Source of the DNA: Silvania hatchlandensis
GTDB lineage: Bacteria > Pseudomonadota > Gammaproteobacteria > Enterobacterales > Enterobacteriaceae
Assembly (NCBI RefSeq): GCF_025564065.1
Contig: NZ_JAMGZK010000054.1
Coordinates: 248,001 to 312,000 of the forward strand
Direction: 5' to 3'
Length of the DNA stretch: 64,000 bases
The notes below the pieces were generated by a model. That model did not search any database, was not told where the DNA came from, and was given only the letters and a program-made list of their open reading frames with translations. This document shows positions 40,960 to 51,310 of the stretch, piece by piece. How positions within the stretch are numbered: position 1 is the first letter of the stretch; the number at the start of each line of letters is the position of its first letter. Made by a program: the position numbers and the translations under genes.

Positions 40960-41967
40960 TTATTCGCCCCTGCGGATGGCGATTTTGAGGCGATTAAGCC
41001 AGCCGCAAAACGCGCTCCAGGTGAGCAGGTTAATCGCCTGCGCTGCCGGAATGCCTTCATCCGTCAGGGGAGTGAAATGGGCCGCGCTGAACTGATCCGG
41101 CGAGCGGGCAAGCTGGTCCACCGCGCGGGAAAGTGCGGCATCAACGGCGCCCTGCGGCGGGCTGGTGTAAAGACCGCTGAGCAGAATATCACCCGTCAGG
41201 TCGAGCTGGGCAGGCTCGTGGCACAGCACCGGCGCCAGATCCCGTAACCAGGGTTCGGCGTGCCAGCGTGCAAGCGACTCAAGCTGGTGGCTGCTGGCGT
41301 AACGTAGCTCGACTTCCGGCACCCCGTATACCCACGCATTCAGCTCGCCATCAGCGTCGTTTATCATGGCGTGCGGCGGAATATGGTGACCCGGTAGCCA
41401 GCGAACGGGATGGCCCAGCAACGCCTGACACACCGCCACTACCCGCGCCTGAAAACCAATAAAGCCGATAATCTGGTTGAGGGTGACAATGTCGTACACC
41501 GTCAGGCCCACTTCATCGAGCTGCTGCTGGGCTTTGCTGTCGATCACATCGGGGGAGCTGGCAAGCTGGCGGGCGTACTGGGTTATCTGGGCGAGGCGGC
41601 GGTTGCTTTCACGGGAAGAGTCAGGACCGGGGAGCGGGGCGAGAAGTGCGGCGTAGTGATTACACAGACGCTGGACCCCACACGCCTGAGCCACGGTCAG
41701 CGCGGTGCTGAGCCGATCGTAGGCATTGAGGGTGCGCAGGCGACATACCGGCACGCTGCGCGGGAAAAAGAGCTCACACATCGCCCGGGCCGGGTTCATC
41801 CAGCGCTCGCAGGCCGTCAGCAGCGAGGCGGGTAACGCCACGTTCAGTAAAAAACGGTCGTCGACGTGTGCGGCTTCGGGAACCAAAGGCAGGACTTCCG
41901 TCGGGCTACTGCTGGACTGGGTCTCATGATACCAGTGGCCTTTGCCAGAAATTCGGCGTTGTTCCAT
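40960..41967 (-). CDS. yciW: YciW, CMD/AhpD-like protein
   Basis: 335 residues, orthologue of E. coli YciW. Predicted all-helical with a carboxymuconolactone-decarboxylase/AhpD-like fold (putative peroxidase). In E. coli it is CysB-controlled and connected with cysteine and sulfur metabolism; the reaction is not settled. Several Cys residues are present (about residues 53, 64, 75, 101). The ATG at 41965-41967 has AAGGAAC 6 nt before it. Confidence 0.85.
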   Translation of the reverse strand: MEQRRISGKGHWYHETQSSSSPTEVLPLVPEAAHVDDRFLLNVALPASLLTACERWMNPARAMCELFFPRSVPVCRLRTLNAYDRLSTALTVAQACGVQRLCNHYAALLAPLPGPDSSRESNRRLAQITQYARQLASSPDVIDSKAQQQLDEVGLTVYDIVTLNQIIGFIGFQARVVAVCQALLGHPVRWLPGHHIPPHAMINDADGELNAWVYGVPEVELRYASSHQLESLARWHAEPWLRDLAPVLCHEPAQLDLTGDILLSGLYTSPPQGAVDAALSRAVDQLARSPDQFSAAHFTPLTDEGIPAAQAINLLTWSAFCGWLNRLKIAIRRGE

Positions 41968-42093
41968 GTGCGTTCCTTGATCTCAAAATGGCGATCAATA
42001 TCCTGGCGTATGGCGGATAAGCAGAAAAATATTGTTAGGTGATAACAAATAGCAGAACGGAATAACGAAAGGGGAGCAGGGCGGAAGGAGCAG

Positions 42094-42144
42094 GCCCGGC
42101 AGGCCATTGCTGCCGGGCAGACCTTCCCGTGATAACGGGAAGGT
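42094..42144 (-). repeat. Two adjacent hairpins after fabI
   Basis: ACCTTCCCGT/ACGGGAAGGT (42121-42130 with 42135-42144) and GCCCGGCAG/CTGCCGGGC (42094-42102 with 42110-42118). Neither has a U-run. The second is REP-like. They probably stabilise or end the fabI message. Confidence 0.6.
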
Positions 42145-42151
42145 AACGAAC

Positions 42152-42940
42152 TTATTTGATTTCCAACTCGTTCATTGCAGCGATGTTGAAACCGCCGTCA
42201 ACGTGAACCACTTCACCAGAGATACCGGCAGAGAGGTCAGAGCACAGGAATGCCGCAGAGTTACCCACGTCTTCGATGGTCACGGTGCGACGAATTGGGG
42301 TGACCGCTTCGCAGTGTGCCAGCATTTTACGGAAGTCTTTGATGCCCGATGCCGCCAGAGTACGGATAGGACCGGCGGAGATACCGTTGACGCGCACGCC
42401 TTCCGGACCCATCGCGTTCGCCATGTAGCGTACGTTAGCTTCCAGAGAGGCTTTCGCCAGACCCATCACGTTGTAGTTAGGGATTGCACGCTCAGCACCC
42501 AGGTAGGACAGGGTCAGCAGCGCTGAGCCCGGATTCAGCATCTCGCGGCAGGCTTTCGCCATGGCAACAAAGCTGTAGGAGCTGATGTCGTGGGCGATTT
42601 TGAAGCCTTCGCGGGTCACGGCGTTCACGTAGTCACCATCCAGCTGATCGCCTGGTGCAAAACCGATCGAGTGAACGAAGCCGTCAAATTTCGGCCAGGT
42701 TTTTGCCAGTTCAGCAAACATGCCATCGATGCTTTCATCTTGAGCAACGTCGCATTCCAGAACAATGCTTGAACCCAGCTGCGCGGCAAACTCTTCTACG
42801 CGGCCTTTCAGCTTCTCGTTCTGGTAGGTGAATGCCAGCTCAGCGCCTTCGCGATGCATAGCCTGTGCGATGCCGTATGCGATGGACAGTTTGCTGGCAA
42901 CGCCAGTCACCAGAATGCGCTTACCGGAAAGAAAACCCAT
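42152..42940 (-). CDS. fabI: Enoyl-ACP reductase (NADH)
   Basis: 262 residues, the E. coli length. Final reduction of each fatty-acid elongation cycle and the triclosan target. Atypical SDR with N-terminal nucleotide loop [16 protein letters not shown] and the catalytic Tyr-x6-Lys in [13 protein letters not shown]. Gly93-type region ([11 protein letters not shown]) unchanged. In E. coli it is near sap genes in the same order. AAGGA ribosome site present. Confidence 0.98.
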   Translation of the reverse strand: MGFLSGKRILVTGVASKLSIAYGIAQAMHREGAELAFTYQNEKLKGRVEEFAAQLGSSIVLECDVAQDESIDGMFAELAKTWPKFDGFVHSIGFAPGDQLDGDYVNAVTREGFKIAHDISSYSFVAMAKACREMLNPGSALLTLSYLGAERAIPNYNVMGLAKASLEANVRYMANAMGPEGVRVNGISAGPIRTLAASGIKDFRKMLAHCEAVTPIRRTVTIEDVGNSAAFLCSDLSAGISGEVVHVDGGFNIAAMNELEIK

Positions 42941-43063
42941 AGCTCTTAATCCTTATATTCATTGTTGTGGCGGCTGTCGTCTGTTGGACAACCGTCGTTA
43001 AAACGCGGCGATAATAGCATGAGCCGCGTACAGTGTTAATCCGACCACTTCATACAGCGTGGG

Positions 43064-43870
43064 TCAGCGGTCTTTTCGCCATGCATCGGCGGTTAAGGCT
43101 TCGCCAAAATGCCCGGCGATTAAACGTTTTGTCAGGTCGTGAAGCGGGGAGGCCAGCACCGAGGCGGTACTGCCGCGCTCCACGACCGCGCCTTCGTGCA
43201 TCACCAGCACCTGGTCGCTGATGTGCTTCATCATTCCCAGGTGCTGGGTCACATAGATATAGGAGATACCCTGTTTCTCCTGCAACTCCAGCATCAGGTT
43301 GATTAACTGTGAACGCATCGACATATCCAGCGAGGCCAGCGCTTCGTCAGCGATAATGACTTTGGGCCGCAGGATCAGCGCACGGGCGAGGCCCAGACGC
43401 TGCTTCTGGCCGGGTGCCAGCATGTGCGGATAATAGCTGACGTGATCGGGCAACAGCCCGACCATGCGCAGGGTTTCGATGATCTGCTTGCGGCGTGCGT
43501 CAAACTCCAGCTCAGTGTTCAGCCGCAGGGGGAAATCGAGGATCTGCGAGATACGCTGGCGCGGATTCAGCGAGGTTGAGGGATCCTGGAAAATCATGCG
43601 GATCCGCTGGCTGCGGAACGAGTAATCGCCAAACTTCAGCAGATGGTCGTCAATCAGCACTTCGCCATCCGACGGCTCGATCATCCCGGCCAGCATTTTC
43701 GCCAGCGTCGATTTCCCCGAACCGTTTTCGCCAATGATCGCCAGGGTCTGCTTTTCGCGCAGGGTAAAGCTCAGGGGCTTAACCGCCTCGACGGTCTGGC
43801 GATGGAACAGGCCGGTGCGATAGCGAAAGGTCTTACTCAGGTTGCGCACTTCGAGCAGGGTTTCGACCAT
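43064..43870 (-). CDS. sapF: SapF, ABC transporter ATPase
   Basis: 268 residues. Walker A GENGSGKSTLAKM, Walker B VIIADEALASLDMS; the signature region before it reads APGQKQRLGLARA, a variant of LSGGQ. Oligopeptide/dipeptide-type (OppF-like) ATPase paired with SapD. The Sap system is associated with antimicrobial-peptide resistance, putrescine export in E. coli and Trk potassium uptake through SapD. Separated from sapD by 1 nt. Confidence 0.95.
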   Translation of the reverse strand: MVETLLEVRNLSKTFRYRTGLFHRQTVEAVKPLSFTLREKQTLAIIGENGSGKSTLAKMLAGMIEPSDGEVLIDDHLLKFGDYSFRSQRIRMIFQDPSTSLNPRQRISQILDFPLRLNTELEFDARRKQIIETLRMVGLLPDHVSYYPHMLAPGQKQRLGLARALILRPKVIIADEALASLDMSMRSQLINLMLELQEKQGISYIYVTQHLGMMKHISDQVLVMHEGAVVERGSTASVLASPLHDLTKRLIAGHFGEALTADAWRKDR

Positions 43871-43871
43871 G

Positions 43872-44864
43872 TCACTCTCTCTCCATGTTCAGCGGGAAAT
43901 GGCAGGCATACAGATGGTTTTTGGCCCCGGCCAGCCGCGGGGTTTCAATGCATTCGCGCTGGGCATATGGGCAGCGTGGCCCCAGTCGACAGCCGATGGG
44001 CAGCTGTTCCAGCAGCGGGATCGCCCCCGGCAGGGTGTTGAGGCGGCTTTTATGCGGCATCGAGCTACCAAAATCAGGGATCGCACGGATTAACGCCTGG
44101 GTGTACGGGTGATGTGGCGTGGCGATCAGATCTTCGCTGCCGGCGGTTTCAACCGTTTGTCCGCAGTACATCACGTCGATTTTATCCGCCCATTTGCTCA
44201 GCATCTGCAGGTCATGGCTGATCAGCAAAATGGTGGTGTTGTTATTCTGATTCAGCCGCGTCAGCAGGCGGAAAATCTGCGCCTGCGTCGTCGGCTCCAT
44301 GGCGTTAGTCGGTTCATCGGCAATAAGCAGGCGCGGCTGGTTGGCCAGCGCGATGGCGATCATCACCTTCTGACACTCACCGTCGGTCAGCTCGTAGGGG
44401 AAGCTGCGCATCGCGTCTTTATGATCTTTAATGCCTACCCGGTGCAGCAGTTCGATGGCCCGGCGCTTGCGCCAGCCAAAACGTCGCCACCAGCGGCCTT
44501 TGTAGGTCCAACTGGGGATGTTCTGCATCAGCTGTTTGCCTACCCGTTCCGACGGGTCGAGACAGGACTGCGGCTCCTGGAAAATCATCGAGACGTTATG
44601 GCCCACCAGCTTGCGACGCTCCCGTGCGGAGAGGCGCAGCAGATCGATATCGTCAAAGCGCATGCGGTCGGCGGTGACCCGCCAGTTGTCCTTCGCCACC
44701 CCACAGATCGCCTTGGCAATCAGGCTTTTGCCGGAACCTGATTCGCCCACCAGGCCGCGGATCTCACCTTCGCTCAACGTGATGCTCACTCGGTCAACGG
44801 CTTTGACCCAGCCTTCGCCGGTTTTAAACTCAATCGTCAGATTGCGAATATCCAGTAACGGCAT
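43872..44864 (-). CDS. sapD: SapD, ABC transporter ATPase
   Basis: 330 residues from the ATG at 44862-44864 ([16 protein letters not shown]), the E. coli length. Walker [14 protein letters not shown], Walker [14 protein letters not shown], signature region [13 protein letters not shown] (divergent from LSGGQ as in E. coli). The C-terminal oligopeptide-transporter domain has the RCPYAQREC cysteines. The ATG overlaps the sapC stop by one base (TAATG). E. coli SapD also supplies ATP-binding to TrkG/TrkH. Confidence 0.95.
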   Translation of the reverse strand: MPLLDIRNLTIEFKTGEGWVKAVDRVSITLSEGEIRGLVGESGSGKSLIAKAICGVAKDNWRVTADRMRFDDIDLLRLSARERRKLVGHNVSMIFQEPQSCLDPSERVGKQLMQNIPSWTYKGRWWRRFGWRKRRAIELLHRVGIKDHKDAMRSFPYELTDGECQKVMIAIALANQPRLLIADEPTNAMEPTTQAQIFRLLTRLNQNNNTTILLISHDLQMLSKWADKIDVMYCGQTVETAGSEDLIATPHHPYTQALIRAIPDFGSSMPHKSRLNTLPGAIPLLEQLPIGCRLGPRCPYAQRECIETPRLAGAKNHLYACHFPLNMERE

Positions 44865-45754
44865 TATTCCACCCCCGCCACAATGGCGCGACGCACGCCG
44901 TCGCCAAGCAGGTTTACTAGCAGGACGCTTACCATAATGGCCGCGCCGGGCAGCATCACCGTCCAGGGGGCGACGTAGATCAGTTCCAGCGCGTCGCCCA
45001 GCATGGCGCCCCATTCCGGAGAGGGCAACTGCGCGCCGAGATCGAGAAAGCCAAGCGCGGCGATGTCGAGGATGGCCATTGATAGCGCGCGGGTGATTTC
45101 GGTGACCATCCCGGAGGCGATGTTGGGCAGCACGGCAAACCACAGAATATTGGTGGTGGTCGCGCCATCCAGACGGGCGGCGACCACATACTCTTTCTCC
45201 AGCTCATCGTGAACCAGGCTATACACCGAGCGCACCATACGCGGCAGCAGGGCCAGCCAGACGGCAAACATCGCGTGGGTCAGATGCGGCCCGGCGAAGG
45301 CCACCACGATGATCGCCAGCAGCAGAGACGGGATCGACAGCAGGGTATCCAGAATGTGGTTCATCACTGCCGAGCGCAGCCCGTGGGTGGCACCCGCGAA
45401 AATGCCCAGCAGCAGCCCGCACAGGGTAGCGGCCAGGGTGACCACGAATGCGCCACCGACGGTAGGGGCTGCGCCGCTCAACAGGCGGCTTAACACATCC
45501 CGGCCCAGATCGTCGGTGCCGAGGAAGAATGACACTTCGCCGTAGCGCGACCATGAAGGCGGCAGCAGCTGATAGCCAAGGAACTGCTGGTCGAGGCCGT
45601 ACGGCGCAAACCAGGAACCTAACACGCACAGCAGCACCAGGCCGCCGCAGCCGTACAGGCCGATCATGGCCGTGGTGTCGCCGTAAAATTTACGCCACAC
45701 GGTGCGCAGCGCACCGGGCGTGCGCTTTTCACTGTATACGCTATCGTAAGGCAT
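44864..45754 (-). CDS. sapC: SapC, ABC permease
   Basis: 296 residues, about six membrane segments, DppC-type permease with the EAA-like loop [19 protein letters not shown]. Same length as E. coli SapC. Overlaps the end of sapB by 14 nt, so translation is likely coupled. Part of sapABCDF. Confidence 0.95.
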   Translation of the reverse strand: MPYDSVYSEKRTPGALRTVWRKFYGDTTAMIGLYGCGGLVLLCVLGSWFAPYGLDQQFLGYQLLPPSWSRYGEVSFFLGTDDLGRDVLSRLLSGAAPTVGGAFVVTLAATLCGLLLGIFAGATHGLRSAVMNHILDTLLSIPSLLLAIIVVAFAGPHLTHAMFAVWLALLPRMVRSVYSLVHDELEKEYVVAARLDGATTTNILWFAVLPNIASGMVTEITRALSMAILDIAALGFLDLGAQLPSPEWGAMLGDALELIYVAPWTVMLPGAAIMVSVLLVNLLGDGVRRAIVAGVE

Positions 45755-46706
45755 ACCATTCCTTATGTTTCAGCGGGTTAGCCATAGCGCCCAGAATATC
45801 GGATATCACGTTAACGATGATCACCAGCGCGCCGATGACCATCACCCCGGCGGAGATGGCGGCGTAGTCCTGCTGGCGGATGGCGTTGATCAGCCAGCGC
45901 CCCAGACCCGGCCAGCTAAAGACCATTTCGGTGATCATCGCCAGCGTCAGCATGGTGGAGAACTGCAGGCCAAGGCGCGGGATCACTGGCGGCAGGGCGT
46001 TGTGCAGCACGTGGCGACGCAGAATGGTCAGGCGCGACAGCCCGCGCGTGGCGGCAGCTTTGACATAGTTCTGATCAAACACCTCAATGGTACTGATGCG
46101 CATCAGGCGGATCACCTCGGTGGTGGGTGCCACGGCAAGTGTCAACACCGGCAGCACCATGTGCCGCACCGCGCTGACAATCATCTCGTCCCGCCAGACG
46201 GAATCGGACAGCCAGGCGTCAATAATGGCAAAGCCGGTAACGGTTTTCACCGCATACAGCAGATCAAAACGTCCGGAAACCGGCAACCAGCCGAGCGTGA
46301 GGGAGAAGAACAGCGTCAGCAGCAGCGCCAGCCAGAACACGGGCACCGAAAAGCCCAGCAGGGCCACGGCGCTGATCAGCTTGTCCTGCCATTTGTTGCG
46401 GGTGATCCCGGCGAGCATCCCGACCGGGATCCCCACCATCAGCGCAAAACTGAACGCCAGGATGCACAGCTCCATGGTGGCGGGAAACACCTCTTTCAGC
46501 TGCTCGGCAATCGGCTGGCCGTTAATGCTGGAGACGCCAAAATCCCAGTGCAGCAGCCCTTCAAACCAGAACCGCCACGCATTCCACAGCGAGGCGCCCT
46601 GCAGGGGGGCATGAGGAGTAAAATAGCTCAAGCTAAAGCCAATAAAGGTCAGACAGAAGAGGGTGACCAGCAGCAGCAGCAGCCGACGTAAGGTAAAAAT
46701 AATCAC
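45741..46706 (-). CDS. sapB: SapB, ABC permease
   Basis: 321 residues, E. coli length, DppB-type permease with six membrane segments and the loop [19 protein letters not shown]. Starts with GTG at 46704-46706, whose bases overlap the sapA stop (GTGA). Partner of SapC in the membrane. Confidence 0.95.
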   Translation of the reverse strand: MIIFTLRRLLLLLVTLFCLTFIGFSLSYFTPHAPLQGASLWNAWRFWFEGLLHWDFGVSSINGQPIAEQLKEVFPATMELCILAFSFALMVGIPVGMLAGITRNKWQDKLISAVALLGFSVPVFWLALLLTLFFSLTLGWLPVSGRFDLLYAVKTVTGFAIIDAWLSDSVWRDEMIVSAVRHMVLPVLTLAVAPTTEVIRLMRISTIEVFDQNYVKAAATRGLSRLTILRRHVLHNALPPVIPRLGLQFSTMLTLAMITEMVFSWPGLGRWLINAIRQQDYAAISAGVMVIGALVIIVNVISDILGAMANPLKHKEWYALR

Positions 46707-48343
46707 GGTTTTTTCACCTCTTCTTGCTCGACGCGGGACACGCCCGCAAACGAGGCGTTACCAAACGGGCTGAGTACCAGCCCTTTAATGTCGTAACGGT
46801 ACGCCTGCAGACGCAACGACGAGGCCAGCGGCAGCACCGGCAGTTCATTCGCCAGAATCTGCTGGGCTTCATCGTAGGCATCGATGCGGGCCGAAAGCTG
46901 CTGCGTCGAGAGTGCTTTGCGCAGAATGTCGTCGAATTCACGATGGCACCAGTGGGCATAGTTGGTCTGCGAATCGATCGCCGCGCAGCTCAATAATGGC
47001 CGGAAGAAGCTGTCCGGATCGTTACTGTCCGTCGCCCAGCCTGACAGGGTTAAATCATGATTCATGTCCATCAGGCGCGCCTCCTGAAAACGGCCCTCTA
47101 CCGGCACAATCACTACCTTCACGCCCACCTGCGCCAGGTCGGCCTGCAGCAGCTCGGCGGTTTTCAGCGGGCTGGGGTTCCAGGCCTGCGAGCTGGTAGG
47201 CACCCACAGCTGCAGGGTGAGATTATTCGCCCCCAGCGCCTTAAGCTGTTCGCGTGCTTTATCCGGATTGTATTCCGTAATTTTAGCCTCGCTATCGTAA
47301 GCCCACGAGGCCCGAGGCAAGATTGAGGCGGCGGTTTCGGCAGTGCCGTAATAAATGGACTGCATCAGGCGCTGGTTATTGATCGCCAGTGCCAGCGCGT
47401 GGCGCACCGCGGGGTTATTCAGCGGCGGCTTATTGGTGTTAAAGGCCAGATACGCGATATTCATACCCGGGCGCAGCGTCAGGCGCAGGCGCGGATCGTC
47501 GCGCAGGATGGACAGCTGACTGGCGGCAGGCCAGGCCAGCACATCGCACTCGCCGGTCAGCAGCTTCGACAGGCGACCCGTTCCGCCAGAGCCTAAGTCC
47601 ACCACCACCTGCGGCATCAGCGGCGTACCGCGCCAGAATTTTTCATGCCGCTGCAGGCGCACATACTGGCCCGCGCGATATTCGGCTATCTGGAAAGGAC
47701 CGGTGCCCACCGGCTGGCGGTCAATCTGCTCCTGCTTATCCTGCAGCGTCAACTGGGTCGCGTATTCGTCGGACATCACCGAGGCATAGTGCGTGGCCAG
47801 GTGCCACAGGAAAGAGGCATCCGGGCGTGCCAGAGTGAACTCTACCGTGCGGTTATCCAGCTTGCGTACGTTTTTAACCGTATCGGCAAACTGCAGGCTG
47901 TCGAAATAGGGGAAGCTGCCGCCGTTGACGTAGTGCCATGCATGGTTGCGGTTAAAGATGCGCTGGAAAGTAAACACCACGTCGTCGGCATTGAGCTTGC
48001 GGGTCGGTTTAAACCACGGCGTGGTCTGGAAGCTGACATCATCGCGCAGCCGGAAACGGTAGGTGGCCCCGTTGTCTAACACTTCCCAGCTCTCTGCCAG
48101 CTCTGGCACCAGGCGATAAGTATAAGGATCCACATCCAGCAGGCGGTCATACAGCTGCGCGGCGAGGGTATCGACGATCAGGCCGCTGCTGGCTTTCTGT
48201 GGATTGAAGGTATTAACCTGCCCGCTAACGCAGTAGACAAAGCCGCTGTCGCGAATATCACCGCGGTTTGCTGGCGTGGGCGCGGCAATAGCCTGGCTGC
48301 ATAACAGACCGAGCGCAATCAGGGACGAGAAAACCAGACGCAT
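46703..48343 (-). CDS. sapA: SapA, periplasmic peptide-binding protein
   Basis: 546 residues (E. coli 547). Signal peptide of about 20 residues ([20 protein letters not shown]). SBP family 5 domain with the signature region [21 protein letters not shown]. Delivers antimicrobial peptides or other substrates to SapBC in pathogens; the natural ligand in this species is unknown. First gene of the operon, 88 bp after pspF on the same strand. Confidence 0.95.
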   Translation of the reverse strand: MRLVFSSLIALGLLCSQAIAAPTPANRGDIRDSGFVYCVSGQVNTFNPQKASSGLIVDTLAAQLYDRLLDVDPYTYRLVPELAESWEVLDNGATYRFRLRDDVSFQTTPWFKPTRKLNADDVVFTFQRIFNRNHAWHYVNGGSFPYFDSLQFADTVKNVRKLDNRTVEFTLARPDASFLWHLATHYASVMSDEYATQLTLQDKQEQIDRQPVGTGPFQIAEYRAGQYVRLQRHEKFWRGTPLMPQVVVDLGSGGTGRLSKLLTGECDVLAWPAASQLSILRDDPRLRLTLRPGMNIAYLAFNTNKPPLNNPAVRHALALAINNQRLMQSIYYGTAETAASILPRASWAYDSEAKITEYNPDKAREQLKALGANNLTLQLWVPTSSQAWNPSPLKTAELLQADLAQVGVKVVIVPVEGRFQEARLMDMNHDLTLSGWATDSNDPDSFFRPLLSCAAIDSQTNYAHWCHREFDDILRKALSTQQLSARIDAYDEAQQILANELPVLPLASSLRLQAYRYDIKGLVLSPFGNASFAGVSRVEQEEVKKP

Positions 48344-48431
48344 AATTTTTAGGGTTTTTAGTGACGATCTGCAAAGTGTATCGCACTTACACCTGATTCG
48401 TAAAAATGTCTGCGGGTAAGTGCCGATAATG

Positions 48432-49409
48432 TCAGCGCATTTGATGCTTTTTGAGCAATGCCCTTAATTGATGGTAGGTCAGACCCAGCCGTTCAGCCGC
48501 GCGTTTCTGATTAAATTTTGCCTCGTTCAGGCTCTTCTCCAGCAGCTGTTTTTCCTGATCCAGCTGGAACTGGCGTAAATCCAGCGGCAGGGTCGGTGAA
48601 CCCGGCGTCTGCGGTGCGTCAGGCTGCGGCTGTGCAGGGCGATGAAACGGGTCGATCACAATCTGATCCAGCTCGGTCTCGCTGCTGCCGTGGCGATACA
48701 CCGAACGCTCAACCACGTTTTTTAGCTCGCGGATATTGCCCGGCCAGCGATAGTCCAGCAGCGTCTCCCGGGCGCTGTCGCTAAAGCCCGGGAACAGCTG
48801 CAGGCCCAGTTCGCGGCACATCTGAATGGCGAACTGCTCAGCCAGCAGCATGATATCGCTGCGCCGCTCGCGCAGGGGCGGGAGCTGCACCACGTCAAAC
48901 GCCAGCCTGTCGAGCAGGTCGGCACGGAACTTATCGTGTTCGACCATCTCCGGGAGATTGGCGTTGGTGGCGCAGACCAGCCGCACGTTCACCTGCAGGG
49001 GCTGACTGCCGCCCACCCGCTCGAGCTCGCCATACTCAATGACGCGCAGCAGTTTGTCCTGCACCAGCATCGGGGCGGTTGCCAGCTCGTCAAGGAACAA
49101 CGTCCCGCCGTCGGCGCGCTCAAAGCGGCCCGGATGGCGTTTTTGCGCGCCGGTAAACGCGCCAGCCTCATGGCCAAACAGCTCCGTATCAAGCAAGTTC
49201 TCGTTCAGGGCGGCGCAGTTCAGGGAGATAAACGGCCCGTCCCAGCGCCCGGACAGGTAGTGAAGCCGGTTAGCGATCAGCTCTTTGCCGGTTCCGCGTT
49301 CGCCGATAATCAGCACCGGCTTATTGAGCGGGGCCAGGCGCGATACCTGCTCCAGCACTTCGAGAAAGCTGTTAGCTTCCCCAAGTAAATTGTCTTTAAA
49401 TTCTGTCAT
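48432..49409 (-). CDS. pspF: PspF, sigma-54 enhancer-binding activator
   Basis: 325 residues from the ATG at 49407-49409, E. coli length. AAA+ domain with Walker A GERGTGKELIA, the sigma-54-contact loop ELFGHEAGAFTGA, Walker B GGTLFLDELA, and a C-terminal Fis-type helix-turn-helix (NQKRAAERLGLTYHQLRALL). It lacks a receiver domain; PspA holds it inactive until the inner membrane is stressed. Divergent from pspA, with enhancer sites between. Confidence 0.96.
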   Translation of the reverse strand: MTEFKDNLLGEANSFLEVLEQVSRLAPLNKPVLIIGERGTGKELIANRLHYLSGRWDGPFISLNCAALNENLLDTELFGHEAGAFTGAQKRHPGRFERADGGTLFLDELATAPMLVQDKLLRVIEYGELERVGGSQPLQVNVRLVCATNANLPEMVEHDKFRADLLDRLAFDVVQLPPLRERRSDIMLLAEQFAIQMCRELGLQLFPGFSDSARETLLDYRWPGNIRELKNVVERSVYRHGSSETELDQIVIDPFHRPAQPQPDAPQTPGSPTLPLDLRQFQLDQEKQLLEKSLNEAKFNQKRAAERLGLTYHQLRALLKKHQMR

Positions 49410-49474
49410 GATGAAATTAACCACTTGTTGGTGTGATTCACTAAGCGAGAGTAGAATCGATCGGGCGAAAAAGC

Positions 49475-49487
49475 AATCACCTTATTG
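49475..49487 (+). promoter_or_regulatory. Candidate IHF site, psp promoter
   Basis: AATCACCTTATTG matches WATCAA-N4-TTR with one mismatch, ~22 bp upstream of the -24 element. IHF bending helps PspF reach the sigma-54 holoenzyme in E. coli. Confidence 0.5.
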
Positions 49488-49508
49488 AAAATCAATGACA
49501 TAAAAAAC

Positions 49509-49524
49509 TGGCACGGGAATTGTA
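49509..49524 (+). promoter_or_regulatory. Sigma-54 promoter of pspA
   Basis: TGGCACGGGAATTGTA carries the -24 TGGCAC element and a slightly non-consensus -12 (TTGTA for TTGCA), as the E. coli psp promoter does. It is 51 bp before the pspA ATG. Confidence 0.85.
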
Positions 49525-49575
49525 TTAGCTACTCAGCAGGGCTTAGCCCGATAACAGAAATGTGAGGATTGAATT

Positions 49576-50244
49576 ATGGGTATTTTTTCTCGTTTTGCCG
49601 ACATCGTGAACGCCAACATCAACTCTCTGCTTGAAAAGGCCGAAGATCCGCAGAAGCTGGTGCGTCTGATGATTCAGGAAATGGAAGATACGCTGGTCGA
49701 AGTGCGTTCCACCTCCGCCCGTGCGCTGGCAGAGAAGAAGCAGTTATCGCGTCGTATCGAACAAGCAACGGCTCAGCAGACCGAATGGCAGGAAAAAGCG
49801 GAGCTGGCGCTGCGTAAAGAGAAAGACGATCTGGCCCGCTCGGCGCTGATCGAAAAACAGAAAATGACCGACATCGTGGCGACGCTGGAGCAGGAAGTCA
49901 CGCTGGTAGATGAAACGCTCGTCCGGATGAAAAAAGAGATCGCTGAGCTTGAGAACAAACTGAGCGAAACCCGTGCGCGTCAGCAGGCATTGACCCTGCG
50001 TCATCAGGCGGCGAGTTCTTCCCGCGACGTGCGTCGTCAGCTCGACAGTGGCAAAATTGATGAGGCGATGGCCCGTTTTGAGTCATTCGAACGTCGTATC
50101 GATCAGATGGAAGCCGAAGCGGAAAGCCACGGCTTTGGCAAACAGAAATCGCTGGATCAGCAGTTTGCCGACCTGCAGGCCGATGATGCCATTAGCGAAC
50201 AGCTGGCTGCGCTGAAAGCCAAAATGAAACAAGACAACCAATAA
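49576..50244 (+). CDS. pspA: Phage shock protein A
   Basis: 222 residues, almost entirely helical coiled coil (from [22 protein letters not shown]), an ESCRT-III/Vipp1-family protein. It inhibits PspF in unstressed cells and binds and supports the damaged inner membrane under stress. Ribosome site GAGGA. First gene of pspABCD. Confidence 0.97.
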   Translation: MGIFSRFADIVNANINSLLEKAEDPQKLVRLMIQEMEDTLVEVRSTSARALAEKKQLSRRIEQATAQQTEWQEKAELALRKEKDDLARSALIEKQKMTDIVATLEQEVTLVDETLVRMKKEIAELENKLSETRARQQALTLRHQAASSSRDVRRQLDSGKIDEAMARFESFERRIDQMEAEAESHGFGKQKSLDQQFADLQADDAISEQLAALKAKMKQDNQ

Positions 50245-50301
50245 TAACACCTGCGGCGTCATGTGCTGGCGCCGCCACTCATCGTAAGACAAGGAGTACA
50301 C

Positions 50302-50526
50302 ATGAGCGCGCTTTTCCTGGCCATTCCACTGACCATTTTCGTGCTGTTTGTTTTGCCGATCTGGCTGTGGCTGCATTACAGCAACCGTTCTTCCCGGGGC
50401 GAGCTGTCGCAAAGCGAACAGCAGCGGCTGGGACAGTTAACCGACGAGGCAAAAAAAATGCGTGAACGTATTCAGGCGCTGGAAGCCATCCTGGATGCGG
50501 AACATCCGAACTGGAGGGATCGTTAA
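50302..50526 (+). CDS. pspB: Phage shock protein B
   Basis: 74 residues from the ATG at 50302 with AAGGAG upstream. One N-terminal membrane segment (ALFLAIPLTIFVLFVLPIWLW) then a short coiled coil (EQQRLGQLTDEAKKMRERIQ). Works with PspC to sense stress and free PspF from PspA. The stop shares a base with the pspC start (TAATG). Confidence 0.95.
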   Translation: MSALFLAIPLTIFVLFVLPIWLWLHYSNRSSRGELSQSEQQRLGQLTDEAKKMRERIQALEAILDAEHPNWRDR

Positions 50527-50885
50527 TGGCCGGACTGAATCTGAATAAAAAACTGTGGCGTATTCCCCAGCAGGGGATGGTACGCGGCGTTTGCGCCGGG
50601 CTGGCGCACTACCTTGACGTGCCGGTGAAGCTGGTGCGCGTGGTCACGGTGCTCTCCATTTTCTTTGGCCTGGCCTTTATTACGCTGGTGGCCTATATCA
50701 TTTTATCCTTCGTGCTGGATCCGATGCCGGACAGCGCGATGAACAGTGAAGAGGCCCCCACCAGCAGTGAGCTGCTGGATGCGGTCGATGCCGAACTGGC
50801 TGCCGGTGAGCAACGCCTGCGCACAATGGAGCGGTATGTCACCTCTGATACCTTCTCGCTGCGAAGCCGTTTTCGTCAGCTTTAA
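50526..50885 (+). CDS. pspC: Phage shock protein C
   Basis: 119 residues, E. coli length. PspC domain with the motif [17 protein letters not shown] (about residues 18-34), one membrane segment (~45-67), and a C-terminal amphipathic tail proposed to bind PspA. Translationally linked to pspB. Confidence 0.95.
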   Translation: MAGLNLNKKLWRIPQQGMVRGVCAGLAHYLDVPVKLVRVVTVLSIFFGLAFITLVAYIILSFVLDPMPDSAMNSEEAPTSSELLDAVDAELAAGEQRLRTMERYVTSDTFSLRSRFRQL

Positions 50886-50899
50886 CTGAGAGAACTGAT

Positions 50900-51121
50900 A
50901 TGAATCAACGCTGGCAACAGGCCGGGCAGCAGGTCAAGCCGGGCCTTAAATTCGCAGGGAAGCTGGTTTTACTCACCGCACTGCGTTACGGCCCGGCAGG
51001 CGTGGCGGGCTGGGCGATTAAATCGGTTGCCCGCAAACCCCTCCGGATGCTGCTGGCGGTGGCGCTGGAGCCGATGCTGAAAAAGCTGGCAAAACGCGTT
51101 TCCCGCCGTTACTTCTCCTGA
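50900..51121 (+). CDS. pspD: Phage shock protein D
   Basis: 73 residues, basic, peripheral membrane protein of the psp operon. It matches E. coli PspD in length and sequence ([20 protein letters not shown]). The role is minor or unclear. Starts 14 nt after pspC with GAGAGAA upstream. Confidence 0.92.
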   Translation: MNQRWQQAGQQVKPGLKFAGKLVLLTALRYGPAGVAGWAIKSVARKPLRMLLAVALEPMLKKLAKRVSRRYFS

Positions 51122-51129
51122 CCTCCCCC

Positions 51130-51168
51130 TTGCCTGAGCCCTTTTCTTTATCCGGAGAGGGCAGGCAA
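51130..51168 (+). terminator. Hairpin after pspD
   Basis: TTGCCTG (51130-51136) pairs with CAGGCAA (51162-51168), with additional GCCC/GGGC pairing inside. A TTTTTTT run begins about 12 nt later, so the fit to an intrinsic terminator is loose. Confidence 0.4.
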
Positions 51169-51259
51169 CGTTTCACAACTTTTTTTCATCTTTCTTTGCG
51201 GCAGTTCACAATAATGCGCTGAGCTGCTTTCCGAAACGCTTTTTCTCCTCTCTGGTCCG

Positions 51260-51288
51260 TTGACAGATATTTTTCATGGGAGTAGATT
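51260..51288 (+). promoter_or_regulatory. Sigma-70 promoter of the ycj cluster
   Basis: TTGACA (51260-51265), a 17-bp spacer and TAGATT (51283-51288). Predicted start about 51295, directly before the LacI-type operator. Confidence 0.7.
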
Positions 51289-51296
51289 GCCCTTCG

Positions 51297-51310
51297 TGGG
51301 ACCGCTACCA
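51297..51310 (+). promoter_or_regulatory. LacI-type operator candidate 1 (ycjM start)
   Basis: TGGGACCGCTACCA, partly palindromic (TGG-A-CG-T-CCA) with the A-N-CG-N-T core of LacI-family operators. It covers about +3 to +16 of the predicted transcript. The identical 14-mer occurs at 61242-61255. The likely binder is the LacI-family YcjW, whose gene follows ompG in E. coli and would be outside the window. Confidence 0.6.

Noticed and set aside
45765-46691. Open frame of 308 codons on the plus strand
   Set aside because: Antisense to sapB; His/Gln-rich with no family features.
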